A stretch of DNA of 64,000 bases, taken from the NCBI RefSeq assembly GCF_003286415.2, contig NZ_CP043450.1, forward strand, positions 868,001 to 932,000, in the 5' to 3' direction. The position numbers and the translations under genes were made by a program. This stretch comes from Mucilaginibacter rubeus. Its GTDB lineage: Bacteria > Bacteroidota > Bacteroidia > Sphingobacteriales > Sphingobacteriaceae. The notes beneath the pieces were generated by a model. The model was not told where the DNA came from. It searched no databases and worked only from the letters and a program-made list of their open reading frames with translations. Position 1 is the first letter of the stretch. Every line of letters starts with the position of its first letter. This document shows positions 1 through 10,079 of this stretch, one piece after another.

Positions 1-198
1 AACTTAGGAGAAATGAACAAATTGTTGATGAAGAAAGTAGAGGAACTAACGCTGTACCTGATAGAGAAAGACAAGGTGGAAAAGGAGCAAAAGAAAATCA
101 ATCAAAATTACGCTACTCAAATAGAAAAGCTTACCAAACATCTCGAATTACTGACTAATCAACTTAATGCCTTCAAATCACAAACTTCAAATAAATGA
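1..198 (+). CDS. Fibre-like secreted protein, C-terminal end only
   Basis: The frame is open from the left edge and ends at 198, so only the last 65 residues are present. They begin NLGEMNKLLMKKVEELTLYL and continue as a charged heptad-rich coiled coil. The same block ends the proteins at 195-1094, 25451-26476 and 26558-27310, so this is the tail of another member of that family. Its stop overlaps the start of the next gene by four bases (ATGA), which implies translational coupling in one operon. In the family this region probably forms a trimeric stalk; that role is inferred from the coiled coil and from similarity to phage tail-fibre-like proteins. Confidence 0.8.
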   Translation, partial: NLGEMNKLLMKKVEELTLYLIEKDKVEKEQKKINQNYATQIEKLTKHLELLTNQLNAFKSQTSNK

Positions 199-1094
199 AA
201 AATCTATACCTGGCCTTATCCGCATTGTTGTTTTCGGTAAGCGCCTTCGCGCAAAATACATTTCCCGCCGGTGGAAACGTTGGAATTGGGACCTCAAGCC
301 CAACAAGTGGGTTGGAAGTACATACAGAAGGTTCGAATGTGAATGATGGGGCGCTATTTCTGGTCGGTGGAGTCAATGCCGGGTTTGGCGGGGGAGCGAC
401 TTTGGCCGGAATCAAGACCATTGCTGGTGACGGCGGACAATACAACCTGTTCAAAGTCCAAAATGCCGCGGGGCTTAAATTCCTGATCAATGGGTTGGGC
501 AATGTTGGCATAGGTACAGGATCACCGCAAACTAAATTAGATGTTGCAGGCGGCATTACTGCATCTGGCGAATCCCATTATTATTTGGGCAGCTATGTTG
601 ATCCGCTTGTTGGTGCTGGGTTTGCAATAAAGGTGGGATCAAACGGCATCGCTGTAAATGGAAACTCAGTTTTTAACGACGGTATCAGTATCGGTACGAG
701 TACTTTACCTACAGGTTACAAGTTCGCAGTAAATGGTGGTGTAATCGCGACTAACGTAACTATTAAACTCTATTCCCAATGGCCTGATTATGTTTTTAAA
801 CCTAACTATCAACTTCCATCTTTAACGGAAGTTAAAACCTATATTGACAAGAACCAGCATTTGCCTGAGATTCCATCGGAGCAAGAGATTACCAAAAATG
901 GTTTGAACCTAGGCGAAATGAACAAGCTTCTTTTGAAGAAAGTGGAAGAGTTGACCTTGTATTTGATCGAAAAAGACCAAATCATTAAGGAACAACAAAA
1001 AAAATTGTCCGATCAGGAGTTAATAAATAAGGTTTCGGAAGAGCGGCTGAAGCGACTTGAAAGTTTTTTGCCTTCGTTAAAAACTAATCGATAA
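195..1094 (+). CDS. Secreted tail-fibre-like protein with C-terminal coiled coil
   Basis: 299 residues. A signal peptide (residues 1-19, ending SAFAQ) is followed by the family N-terminus NTFPAGGNVGIGTSSP. The middle is glycine-rich and beta-prone, with repeated GNVGIGT...KLDV turns typical of fibre shafts. The last 100 residues carry the conserved block YVFKPNYQLPSLTEV, HLPEIPS and GEMNKLLLKKVEELTLYL, then a coiled coil. The layout recalls phage tail fibres with a C-terminal trimerisation or chaperone region, but I see no catalytic S74 dyad I could name. It lies 140 bp upstream of RHS locus 1 in the same direction. Four paralogues sit in this window, always beside RHS genes, so a surface or adhesin role linked to RHS delivery is plausible but inferred. 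Confidence 0.8.
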   Translation: MKNLYLALSALLFSVSAFAQNTFPAGGNVGIGTSSPTSGLEVHTEGSNVNDGALFLVGGVNAGFGGGATLAGIKTIAGDGGQYNLFKVQNAAGLKFLINGLGNVGIGTGSPQTKLDVAGGITASGESHYYLGSYVDPLVGAGFAIKVGSNGIAVNGNSVFNDGISIGTSTLPTGYKFAVNGGVIATNVTIKLYSQWPDYVFKPNYQLPSLTEVKTYIDKNQHLPEIPSEQEITKNGLNLGEMNKLLLKKVEELTLYLIEKDQIIKEQQKKLSDQELINKVSEERLKRLESFLPSLKTNR

Positions 1095-1234
1095 AATATC
1101 CAGAGCAGTAAATTAAACTTTATCACATTAGTCGTGAAGTAGTATTTCGTCTATGTATTGATAGTTAAGTATTTAACTGCCGAAATGCCTGTGTCTATAT
1201 TTTGATTTCTTAAATTATTACTATTAAACCTATC

Positions 1235-4200
1235 ATGAAAATAAAGCAGTTTCTGCTATTGGCGTTCTGTATGCTATCAGGCACGATGCCTCTGTTCGCC
1301 CAAAAAAGTATTGTTGATGTAAACACGCTGAACGGCTCTGCCAGCGCCGTTATCCCACTTGAAGTAGTCAAGCGCGGCGGGGTATCCATCCCTGTAAACC
1401 TGGTGTATTATGGCGGCGGCGTTAAACCCAAAGATGTGGAAAGAAACGCAGGCATTGGTTGGTCGGTAGAAACAGGTGGCCAGGTAAGCCGTCAGTTGCG
1501 TGGCCTGCCCGATGATTGCAAAAAAGACAATTCCAACGCCACAATGACGGGCTGGATCTATAATACCAATCAAAGCAAGATCAATAGTTTTGCCCCTGTT
1601 AATAATGGCACAACCTGTGCCAATGAAACCACAGATATCAACTACCTGACTGCCAATTTTGCTTATAACTCTGATACCGAGCCCGATGTTTTTAATGTGA
1701 GTGCACCGGGGCTTTCCTGCCAGCTGATCTGGGACCAAAACCTGTCGGGCTTCCGGCCGGTCGAATACCAGGATCTTGTTATTACACCTTCCTATAACGC
1801 CACAACTGGTGTGATCACGGGCTTCACCATCGTCAACGATCAGGGTATTAAATACGTCTTTTCTTCGCCTGAACTTGTGACAATGAAAGCGGTAATCGCT
1901 GCCGGTGCAACGATTAACTATTTTAAAAATACTTACAACCAATTTGTTAACGGAATCAATTTCTATGACAACTGGCACCTGACCAGTGTAACGGATATTA
2001 ACGGCAATGGGGTTAGTATCACCTACAACGCCGGGCAACCCCGGAGTGGTTCTGATCCTATCGTTTTATATACAGGCGGAGCAAGCGGAAGCACTACCAA
2101 AATTGCGCAATATAATATTGTGCGTACGATAACACCCCAGACACTCGGCATGATCGCCGAAGTTTATACAGATGGTTATTCGCCGCTCGTAACTTTTAAC
2201 TGGAGCCAGTGGTCGACCGGTCAAATGGTGATCAACAATGTTACCAGGGGGGCTAAGATATACACATTTAATTATTCGGCAGTTTATTCATCAGGTACTA
2301 ATTTCAGACGGGCATTTCTTCGGAATGTCTATATCAGCGGATGCAGCTCCCCATTCAATTATCAATTTAAGTATTATAATGAAATACCATCAACAGGAAA
2401 TGATTATACAACCTCACTTGGCGATTCAACGACCACCAAAGTGGATTACTGGGGCTATTACAATGGTACAAGTACCGGCCTGCTGCCTTCGCTAATTGTT
2501 AATCCATCCAACAGCAATTATGCCCGTTATGCAGTGAACGTATCTTCGACAGTAGGTTCTGATTATGCCAATGCCCTGGCAGGCAACACCCGTACCGTGA
2601 ATGCCAGTAATATTATCGCCGGGTCTTTAAGCAAAATCTATTACGCGACGGGAGGGAATACCACCATCCAGTATGAGCCCAACGATTACCTCGACGTACC
2701 GTCAAACACCACAATACAAGGCGGCGGAATCAGGGTTAAGTCAATCACGGATTCCGCGGTGACTTCGGCCACTACGATGGTACGCAACTATACCTATAAA
2801 ACCTCATTACTCATTAACGCTCCTTCCAGTGGCAAACCGGTAACCCTGCCGCAGTTCGCTTTTACTACCCCCTATTCAGGAACTGCCACAGGGAATGACT
2901 ACTGGAATTATTCCACCATCCGTTCGGAAACGGATCTTTCGGCTGAAAGCCATTCCATCATGTATGAGTATGTGTATGAAAGCAGCAACGGGGCCGGTTC
3001 TAAGCTGACCCAGGTTTACCTGCCCGCAATGAACTGGGACAATGGTGCTGCCCCAGCCTGTAGTGGCTGTACAACAGAATGGTTGCCTACAATTAATTAT
3101 GCCGCACGGACAAACTGCGCTTCCAGCTATGGGCCGGTAAAAAACTATACTGGTTCTTATCCTTTTGCGCCAAATGGCAACTATGATTTTGAAAGGGGGC
3201 TGCCTGTAAAAGAAACAACCTTCAGCGGGGATCAGCTAAAAGTAAGTGAAACCACTTATTCGTATCTGCGTACCGCAACACCGTTTGTTATTCCTGCGCT
3301 CGAAATCGATGACAACGTCAATGGTGGCCTGACCGTCAGAGCCTACAGCAAGTATGGTATTTATACCTCTACTGGTGAACTGCAAGCGACGCAAACGAAC
3401 CTGGTATATGATAGTCCTGGTTCAACGACTTATAAAACGTCTTCGGTTACCTATGCCTATAATACTACCCAACATAAACTGATCCAGCAAAGCACCACGA
3501 ACAGCGATGGGAGCGTGCTGACCAACAACATTAAGTACATTAAAGATTTCACAACCTCAGGAACCAACGCTGATGTTGTGGCGCTCAATAACCTCAAAGC
3601 CCTCAATATAAACCTTCCTGTCGAAACTTATCAGCAGGTTACGGCAGGTGGAACTACCAAAACAGTATCCGCTTCATTGACCCGTTTCGGGGCCTTTGCA
3701 ATCGGAGGGGTAACCAGTTATATGCCAGCGCAATCACTTAAATTCTTTTCGGCCGATGGCGATGCTGCTTTTACACCATACCAGATCAATTCAGGTACAC
3801 CGGCATTCTATAGCGGGTATGTTCCAGCAACAAACTATCTTACATACGACTATTTCGGAAACCTCGCAACCGTAGATGATGCGCATAAACATGTAAGTAC
3901 AACAGTAACCAATTACCTGACCAACACCGTCGAGGCCACTTTCTCCAATGCAGCAACGGGTGAAGTTGGCTTCCTGGACTTTGATTGCCCTTTGGTACAG
4001 GGAACTGCTTTCGATGTCGGCACAGCTATACCCGTAAGTAATGTTGGCCATAGTGGAAATGCCATACCCATGAATAGCGGTGTCGCCTTTTCCAAAGCCC
4101 TGCAAAAGAATGCCCAGGCGGCAAATTATATTTTTTCATTTTGGGCGAATGCACCTGTAGGCAGCGTTACCCTCACGATGAACCTGACAGGTATTTCTAC

Positions 4201-5155
4201 CATTACCAAAACCTATGCCGGTACAGGCGGCTGGAAATATTATTCGTTTACCATACCAATGTCAGGTGTGCCTTCGTCATTTACTTTCGGTTTTTCCAAT
4301 AATGTCAATGTTACGGTAGACGACATTCTCTTCTACCCAGAGAACTGCGAAGTAACCACTTACAACTATGATCCATCTACGTTCGCGCTGAGATGCAAGA
4401 CAAACACCAATGGGATCTCAGCCTATTATACCAATGACATATGGGGCAGGTTGCTTTACACCTATGACCAGGACAAAAATTTGCTATCGAGAAATACATA
4501 TGTAACACCTGGTGACCAGCAAAATCCTCTGCCTCTAACCGTGACGGCACAAGGATACAACCTCTATACAGGCTCAGCTATTTCCATTAATACTTCCGGC
4601 TATACCAACTGTACGAATACCGGGGTCGTATACCAGTGGAACTTTGGCGATGGGGGAACAGCAACAACTTCTACAGGATATGCAACACATACTTATTCCG
4701 CAACAGGCACCTATACCATAACGTTGACGGCTACATCCCCGCTGTACGGTACACAAACCGTAACTACATCCGTAACCATTACCACGCCTCCGCCACCACC
4801 CACGTATGTTGTTTTGCATTATACCAATTACACGACCAGCAACGGCAGTATCACAAATGTCGCCTTCAACAATGGAAGCACTACTATAAACCTGACCGGG
4901 GCGCAATTGGAAGGTTACCAGTTGCCACTGGGCACCTACACGATAACCGTTACTTTGGGCGGCGGAACGCAATACAATTCATCAACAGACTCTGGTTATG
5001 GTTGTGTATACTTGACTGGTAAATTGAACGTCTGCCGTGATTATGATGTTCATAATACCAATACCTATGCCTTCCTGAGCAGTAACCTTACCACATCAGG
5101 CTCGCTGTATTTCACCGTATACAAACCTAATTGCGCAAATGCACTTCCACAATAA
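1235..5155 (+). CDS. Secreted SpvB/TcB-like YD-repeat protein with PKD domain
   Basis: 1306 residues with a signal peptide (residues 1-23, ending PLFAQ). The N-terminal part has the motif order of large Bacteroidota RHS-associated proteins: SGSASAVIPLEV-type opening, GIGWSVETGGQVSRQLRGLPDD near residue 75, and YWGYYNG near residue 407. The second half is beta-rich and carries one clear YD-like strand (TNDIWGRLLYTYDQDKN, near residue 1070). A PKD domain (WNFGDG...THTYSATGTYTITLTA) spans about 1108-1183 and an unrecognised beta domain ends the protein. It lacks the RHS core and any toxin tail. The next gene starts within its stop (TAATG), so the two are co-translated. The pair resembles TcB (SpvB/RHS) followed by TcC, which is inference. 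Paralogues lie at 21236 and 56100. Confidence 0.82.
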   Translation: MKIKQFLLLAFCMLSGTMPLFAQKSIVDVNTLNGSASAVIPLEVVKRGGVSIPVNLVYYGGGVKPKDVERNAGIGWSVETGGQVSRQLRGLPDDCKKDNSNATMTGWIYNTNQSKINSFAPVNNGTTCANETTDINYLTANFAYNSDTEPDVFNVSAPGLSCQLIWDQNLSGFRPVEYQDLVITPSYNATTGVITGFTIVNDQGIKYVFSSPELVTMKAVIAAGATINYFKNTYNQFVNGINFYDNWHLTSVTDINGNGVSITYNAGQPRSGSDPIVLYTGGASGSTTKIAQYNIVRTITPQTLGMIAEVYTDGYSPLVTFNWSQWSTGQMVINNVTRGAKIYTFNYSAVYSSGTNFRRAFLRNVYISGCSSPFNYQFKYYNEIPSTGNDYTTSLGDSTTTKVDYWGYYNGTSTGLLPSLIVNPSNSNYARYAVNVSSTVGSDYANALAGNTRTVNASNIIAGSLSKIYYATGGNTTIQYEPNDYLDVPSNTTIQGGGIRVKSITDSAVTSATTMVRNYTYKTSLLINAPSSGKPVTLPQFAFTTPYSGTATGNDYWNYSTIRSETDLSAESHSIMYEYVYESSNGAGSKLTQVYLPAMNWDNGAAPACSGCTTEWLPTINYAARTNCASSYGPVKNYTGSYPFAPNGNYDFERGLPVKETTFSGDQLKVSETTYSYLRTATPFVIPALEIDDNVNGGLTVRAYSKYGIYTSTGELQATQTNLVYDSPGSTTYKTSSVTYAYNTTQHKLIQQSTTNSDGSVLTNNIKYIKDFTTSGTNADVVALNNLKALNINLPVETYQQVTAGGTTKTVSASLTRFGAFAIGGVTSYMPAQSLKFFSADGDAAFTPYQINSGTPAFYSGYVPATNYLTYDYFGNLATVDDAHKHVSTTVTNYLTNTVEATFSNAATGEVGFLDFDCPLVQGTAFDVGTAIPVSNVGHSGNAIPMNSGVAFSKALQKNAQAANYIFSFWANAPVGSVTLTMNLTGISTITKTYAGTGGWKYYSFTIPMSGVPSSFTFGFSNNVNVTVDDILFYPENCEVTTYNYDPSTFALRCKTNTNGISAYYTNDIWGRLLYTYDQDKNLLSRNTYVTPGDQQNPLPLTVTAQGYNLYTGSAISINTSGYTNCTNTGVVYQWNFGDGGTATTSTGYATHTYSATGTYTITLTATSPLYGTQTVTTSVTITTPPPPPTYVVLHYTNYTTSNGSITNVAFNNGSTTINLTGAQLEGYQLPLGTYTITVTLGGGTQYNSSTDSGYGCVYLTGKLNVCRDYDVHNTNTYAFLSSNLTTSGSLYFTVYKPNCANALPQ

Positions 5156-8100
5156 TGAAGAACCTTATCATATTTAAAGGAATAATGTACAGAGGATCTT
5201 GCATTATTTCACTGGCGGTATTAACGCTTTTCCTGCTAAATAATACAGCTGAAGGGCAAACGCCCGGTTTTGTACAACAGGATATTATCAAGAGGCAAGC
5301 TGTGTATACAGATGCTGATATTCCGCTGCTTGGCATCGCTGACAGGCAGGTGATCAGGAGCTATTATGACGGTCTTGGCCAGGCTTTACAAACCATCGCG
5401 GTAAAATCCAGCCCTGCCGGTAACGACATCATCCAGCCCTATGCTTTCAATGCCTTAGGACAGCAAACCATCAGCTACCTACCCTATGTGGCGACAGGCA
5501 GTTCCGGTGTTTATCGCCCTAATGCACTTACTACTGAGCAATCTGCCTTTTATAGTAATGGCTTAGCGGATAAAGTAGCTGACGACAGCAATCCTTATTC
5601 GCAGGTTTTTTATAGTGATGATCCTTCCCAGCGACTATTACTGGCAGGCAAAGTCGGTAACGGCTACCAGGTCGGACAGCATTCCAAAAATATAAACTAC
5701 CGTTCCAACAATTCCGGCGATGGCAATATCATTGTCTGGAGTGCAGCAGGTGCGAATACCGGAAATTATGCGGCCACAAAATTATCGGTTACCGAAGCTA
5801 CGGATGAGGATCAAAAAAAGGTTGCAACTTTTAACGACGCGACAGGTCGTTTGATCCTTAAACGGGAATATACCGAAACTGCAGGTAAGTACCAGGATAC
5901 CTATTACATTTATAACAGCGCCGGGCAGGTGAGCTATGTAGTACCGCCCAAGGCGCTCGACCTGATGGTAACGGCAGGAAATTACAGCCTGGCACAAGCA
6001 GGAGTAAATAAGTTGATCTTCCAATATTGGTACGATAACCAGGGACGCGTTAATCAAAAATTGATACCAACCAAGGGCCTGGTCAATATCATTTATGACC
6101 CGCTCAACCGGCCAGTACTGGTACAGGACGCACAGATGGCAACAAGCTATAAATGGTACTATACCAAATATGATGCGAAGGACCACCCGGTAAGCAGCGG
6201 TGTTTATACCGATCCCAACCATTATTCGGCAAGTGCCATGCAAACCGCGGTGAATGGCAACACTACCTATAATACCTACTGGTACGAAACCCGTAACAGC
6301 ATAGCTTTGACAGGTTACTATTCGAATAACACTTTCCCTTCGAGTGGTATCACTCCTCTCACATATGTCTATTTCGACAATTACGATATGGACATGTCGG
6401 GCTCGGATGATTATTCCTATACCAGTCCCGGCGGGCTGACCGGCGAAAACGCCCAGACTACGGCAACCCTCCGGGGGGTGCCCACCATGACGCGGAAAAC
6501 GACAGTCGGCAATGGCATCACAGCGGGTACCTGGTTGGTGTGCTATACTTTTTATGATAGTAACGGCAGGCCGATACAAACCAAAAGCAATAACCAGCTG
6601 ACCACAACAGTAAGCGACAGTAAGACCAATGTGTATGATTTCGCCGGCAGCCCCACACAAACAAAAGTGGCGAAAGTGGTGGCAGGCAATACAACTTCTG
6701 TTATAACCACTATCGGGTATGATCCTACGCGACGGGTTAACAGTATCGACCAGAGCTATAATGGCGGGACAGCTATCAGGATAGCTTCCTATGTTTACAA
6801 TGAGCTTGGACAATTGGTAGAGAAAAACCTGGGTTTGATTAACAGCGGAATAATACCTCAAACCCTTGATTTGAAAGCCACCTACAGCGGAACCAATGCA
6901 TTTGTAGCTTCTCAAAGCATTACGTTATCTGAAAATTTCTCAGTTCCGGCGGGCTCTACTTTTTCTGCTTCAATTCAGACAAACTATCTTCAGTCGGTAG
7001 ATTACCGTTACAACATTAGGGGAAATTTAATTAGTATCAATAACAGTAAACTGAGCGCGGATAACGGCACCGGTTATACCAATGATGACAGTAATGATCT
7101 TTTCGGGATGCAGTTCCTGTATGATAATGCAGATGCCAATATTGGCAATACCGCTTATTATAACGGCAACCTATCTGCGATAAAATGGATGAGCAAAGAC
7201 GGAAGCGGCACAAGCAGTGTTGAACGGAGCTATAAATATACTTACGATGCCGCAAATCGCTATAAAGGCGAAAGTTACGCCGAACGGGCAACAGCATCTA
7301 CAGGCGCTTTCGGAAGCAACGTTGGGGGCTTTGATGAAAATGTGGGGCTTTATGACTTTAACGGGAATATTCAAACCTTGACCAGAAAAAGCTCCACTCC
7401 AGGTGGCTCCTCGGTGTCAACCATTGATAACCTAACCTATACATATGATGTCGCGAACCCCAATCAGCTGAAATCTGTAGTGGATGCCAGTGGTAATAGT
7501 GCCGGGTTTGTTGGAGGTGCTGGAAGCTATACCTACGATGCTGTGGGCAACCTAACGGCCGATCCTTACAAAGTACTCGGAATCACCTATAATGACCTGA
7601 ACAAGACCAATGTGATTACGGTAAGTTCCGGTACCAACAGGCACCTTGATTATACCTATGACGCCTCTGGTGCGCTGATTCGAAAGCAACAGTACGATAA
7701 TGGTGTTTTGGGGACTACTACAGATTATATTGACGGCTTTGTGTATATTGGCAACTCCCTCAGTTATTTCCCGATGCCGGAAGGTCGGGTGCGCAACACG
7801 GGAAGTTCTTTAAAACCCGAATACATCATCACCGATCAACAGGGAAATGCCAGGATCAGCTTTGAGGAAAGTGCAACAGCTGGCGTACCGGTAGTAAGAC
7901 AGGAGAATAGTTATTATGGTACGGGCATGTCCATGACCAGTACAACTATACTGCCCACAAGTCCTAATAAAACCCTGTATAACGGCGGCAGCGAATGGCA
8001 GAATGACTACAGTAACTCCCCTGATTATTATCAGACGCTGAACCGGAATTATGATGCGGCTTTGGGGCGTTTTGTAGCCGCAGACCCGATGGCGGAAGAG

Positions 8101-9093
8101 ACTGAATCCATGACGGTTTATCAGTATGCTAACAATAATCCGATCATGATGAATGACCCGGATGGAGATTATGCTCAGTCGCTGTATTATTCCTTTATGA
8201 GTAATCCAGGAGCATCAGTTGCGAGTCCTTTCTCTGATCCTTATTTCAATGCGAAAATGACCACGGCATTTAGACTACGTGGTACTGATAATATGTGGAA
8301 TATGGATGGCGGGGGTAATTGGCTTACAAACGATGTTAATGGATCAGGCGGCGGTGGTTCCGGACCAGGAAGCAGTTGCGGCAGCGGTTGTACTTTGGTC
8401 TATCAGGCGGGAGCAAACAATAATTTAATGAGTACCGAGGAGCTAACGTACCTTTTGTTGAAAAAGAACGTTGGAATAGACTTTATAACAGGCAAATTAA
8501 CATATTATGCTCCAGGAGGATATTCGCTTGATTATGCTCGCAAAGGAGCCGGGACTGTATGGGTTCCTTATACTATAAATTTAAACAATGCAGCACAAGG
8601 TAATAATCAAGGTCAAGGTGGGACACCTTGGGTAAACTTTGCAAGAAGTCAGTTAGGAGTAAAGGAAGCCACAGGCCATAATGATGGCCCCGATGTTGAT
8701 AAATATCTCGCAACTGCTGGCTTATCAGGAACCGGCTTACCATGGTGTGGCTGTTTTGTAAATTGGTCTATGAAAAGCGCGGGAATAACAGGCCGACCAA
8801 AAAATCCAGCTTTGGCCTTAAATTGGCGGGATTTTGGACAAAAGCTAAATCGACCTGCCTTTGGTAGTGTCGGAAGTCGTGAAAGAAAAGGAGGCGGTCA
8901 CGTTGGACTTATTGTAGCAACTGATGCTGATCGGCCTGGGTGGGTTGTAATGTTGGGTGGCAACCAGGGAGATGCCGTATCATATGAGTCTTTTCCGATT
9001 TCTATTTTGAAGTTTAATTATCCCTCCGGGTTTGTACCTTCGTATACGTTACCTTCAATGACTGGCATACCAAGGGGAGTTAGAATGCAATAA
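5155..9093 (+). CDS. Secreted RHS protein (DUF6443 type) with C-terminal peptidoglycan amidase toxin
   Basis: 1312 residues from the ATG that overlaps the previous stop; a second ATG at 5185, preceded by AAAGG, is an alternative that still leaves a signal peptide (ending TAEGQ). The N-terminus has the DUF6443-like RSYYDGLGQALQTI region, then many YD repeats. The RHS core (NYDAALGRFVAADPMAEE ... NDPDGDY) is near residues 965-1007. A Gly-rich linker follows. The tail (about 1155-1300) matches the CHAP/TIGR02594-type amidase pattern: TPWVNFARSQLGVKE, WCGCFVNW (catalytic Cys near 1197), GGGHVGLI (His near 1248) and LGGNQ. It is predicted to cut peptidoglycan. The next gene encodes a lipoprotein, as expected for immunity to a periplasmic cell-wall toxin. 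Confidence 0.88.
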   Translation: MKNLIIFKGIMYRGSCIISLAVLTLFLLNNTAEGQTPGFVQQDIIKRQAVYTDADIPLLGIADRQVIRSYYDGLGQALQTIAVKSSPAGNDIIQPYAFNALGQQTISYLPYVATGSSGVYRPNALTTEQSAFYSNGLADKVADDSNPYSQVFYSDDPSQRLLLAGKVGNGYQVGQHSKNINYRSNNSGDGNIIVWSAAGANTGNYAATKLSVTEATDEDQKKVATFNDATGRLILKREYTETAGKYQDTYYIYNSAGQVSYVVPPKALDLMVTAGNYSLAQAGVNKLIFQYWYDNQGRVNQKLIPTKGLVNIIYDPLNRPVLVQDAQMATSYKWYYTKYDAKDHPVSSGVYTDPNHYSASAMQTAVNGNTTYNTYWYETRNSIALTGYYSNNTFPSSGITPLTYVYFDNYDMDMSGSDDYSYTSPGGLTGENAQTTATLRGVPTMTRKTTVGNGITAGTWLVCYTFYDSNGRPIQTKSNNQLTTTVSDSKTNVYDFAGSPTQTKVAKVVAGNTTSVITTIGYDPTRRVNSIDQSYNGGTAIRIASYVYNELGQLVEKNLGLINSGIIPQTLDLKATYSGTNAFVASQSITLSENFSVPAGSTFSASIQTNYLQSVDYRYNIRGNLISINNSKLSADNGTGYTNDDSNDLFGMQFLYDNADANIGNTAYYNGNLSAIKWMSKDGSGTSSVERSYKYTYDAANRYKGESYAERATASTGAFGSNVGGFDENVGLYDFNGNIQTLTRKSSTPGGSSVSTIDNLTYTYDVANPNQLKSVVDASGNSAGFVGGAGSYTYDAVGNLTADPYKVLGITYNDLNKTNVITVSSGTNRHLDYTYDASGALIRKQQYDNGVLGTTTDYIDGFVYIGNSLSYFPMPEGRVRNTGSSLKPEYIITDQQGNARISFEESATAGVPVVRQENSYYGTGMSMTSTTILPTSPNKTLYNGGSEWQNDYSNSPDYYQTLNRNYDAALGRFVAADPMAEETESMTVYQYANNNPIMMNDPDGDYAQSLYYSFMSNPGASVASPFSDPYFNAKMTTAFRLRGTDNMWNMDGGGNWLTNDVNGSGGGGSGPGSSCGSGCTLVYQAGANNNLMSTEELTYLLLKKNVGIDFITGKLTYYAPGGYSLDYARKGAGTVWVPYTINLNNAAQGNNQGQGGTPWVNFARSQLGVKEATGHNDGPDVDKYLATAGLSGTGLPWCGCFVNWSMKSAGITGRPKNPALALNWRDFGQKLNRPAFGSVGSRERKGGGHVGLIVATDADRPGWVVMLGGNQGDAVSYESFPISILKFNYPSGFVPSYTLPSMTGIPRGVRMQ

Positions 9094-9114
9094 AATAAAA
9101 TAACCTATTAAAAA

Positions 9115-9717
9115 ATGAAAAAAAGAAACCAGCTATTTATCCTAATCGCACTGTTTACCTTATTCTCTTGCAACAATGATGTTAAAAATGGCACATCAAA
9201 AGCTAAAGCGGATTCGAATGCAAAGGCAATAACTCCAGCTCAAGCCCCCATAACAGAGAAATCTGATGTCGATACTTCCAAAATAAAGAAGAGTAGTGAT
9301 CCTTTAAACGGGATTAATTATTCGTTTTCAAACGACACGCTTTGCCAAACTTTAAGCGTTAAAGAAATGAGTAAAGATAAAAAACTTGAGATTCCCGAAA
9401 AACTTGAGTTTAAACTAGTACTTCACGACAAACAACACAAGTATGATGATAAAGTATTTGAAGGTGTTGCTAAATTAACGAGCTCTGAAGAATCTTTTTC
9501 TGATAATTCAGAAAAAGATGGAGGGGCCTATGATGCAGCAGATTATGATTTCGAAGCCACGGGATATAGAATACAGATTAGATTGGACATACAAGGTTAT
9601 GAAGCTTGCGTTACTTCAGTAACAACCAGCCAGCCTGACATAGTTTTAGGAGGATACAGTACCTATCTCAAGAAATTCCCAAACGATGGGGTAATGAGGA
9701 AGGGCGAATGTAAATAA
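9115..9717 (+). CDS. Lipoprotein, likely immunity protein for the RHS amidase
   Basis: 200 residues. The N-terminus KKRNQLFILIALFTLFSC is a lipoprotein signal with the lipobox Cys at residue 19, so the mature protein should be membrane anchored on the periplasmic side. The following 50 residues are Lys/Ala/Ser-rich and probably disordered; the rest is a compact acidic domain with a Cys pair near the end. No family was recognised. It starts 21 bp after the toxin-bearing RHS gene, in the same direction, and is followed by repeats. Position, size and location fit an immunity protein that blocks a peptidoglycan amidase where it acts. Function is inferred from context. Confidence 0.7.
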   Translation: MKKRNQLFILIALFTLFSCNNDVKNGTSKAKADSNAKAITPAQAPITEKSDVDTSKIKKSSDPLNGINYSFSNDTLCQTLSVKEMSKDKKLEIPEKLEFKLVLHDKQHKYDDKVFEGVAKLTSSEESFSDNSEKDGGAYDAADYDFEATGYRIQIRLDIQGYEACVTSVTTSQPDIVLGGYSTYLKKFPNDGVMRKGECK

Positions 9718-9726
9718 TCAGTCCAC

Positions 9727-9930
9727 TGCCGCCGTAGAGCTTTGCTCTGTGGCTTGTATGTATGATATTTAATATACAAATCCCGGATGTGTTAATATAT
9801 CCGGGGTTTTATATTTTTAACGCATGAGTCATCTGCTGGTGCATGACCCGCTGAAACATGGGTATTGAGTATCGAAGGGCATTGCCGTTTTTTTATTATT
9901 AAGCCAAGAGGAAAGGGGGAATTGTTCCCC
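9727..9930. repeat. RHS-cassette repeat, unit 1
   Basis: First copy of a dispersed direct repeat. It contains hairpin A (CCGTAGAGC / GCTCTGTGG), hairpin B (CCCGGATGTG ... ATATCCGGGG) followed by TTTTATATTTTTAAC, then a conserved segment with ATCTGCTGGTGCATGACCCG, GGGTATTGAGTATCGAAGGG and CATTGCCG before a T-run and an A/G-rich end. Hairpin B with its T-rich tail could terminate transcription after the immunity gene. The full unit recurs nearly complete at 12903-13110. Confidence 0.75.
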
Positions 9931-9932
9931 TC

Positions 9933-10079
9933 TGCTGCCGCAAGGCTCTGCCTTGTGGTGCGTATGCAAAGTATTTAACATGCAAATTCCGGATGTATTT
10001 ATTGATATATCTGGGATTTTATATTTTTAACGTATGGGGCATCTGCTAATGTGGACATGTCCCACTGAGAGATGCCCCG
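9933..10079. repeat. RHS-cassette repeat, unit 2 (abuts cassette start)
   Basis: Second copy, shorter: hairpin A is CCGCAAGGC / GCCTTGTGG, hairpin B is TCCGGATGT ... ATATCTGGGA, then TTTTATATTTTTAACGTATG and GGCATCTGCTAATGTGG. It ends directly at the point where homology to the RHS gene begins (CCGATGCCGGAAGG). This sharp repeat/cassette junction is seen again, in decayed form, at unit 3. Confidence 0.75.

Noticed and set aside
1277..2038. 253-codon minus-strand frame inside the SpvB-like gene
   Set aside because: Antisense shadow of conserved coding sequence, no plausible domain.
5782..6915. Long open frame (377 codons) on the minus strand inside the locus 1 RHS gene
   Set aside because: It lies fully antisense to a clearly coding RHS gene, is Ile/Cys/Arg-rich without domain features, and is explained by the codon pattern of the real gene.
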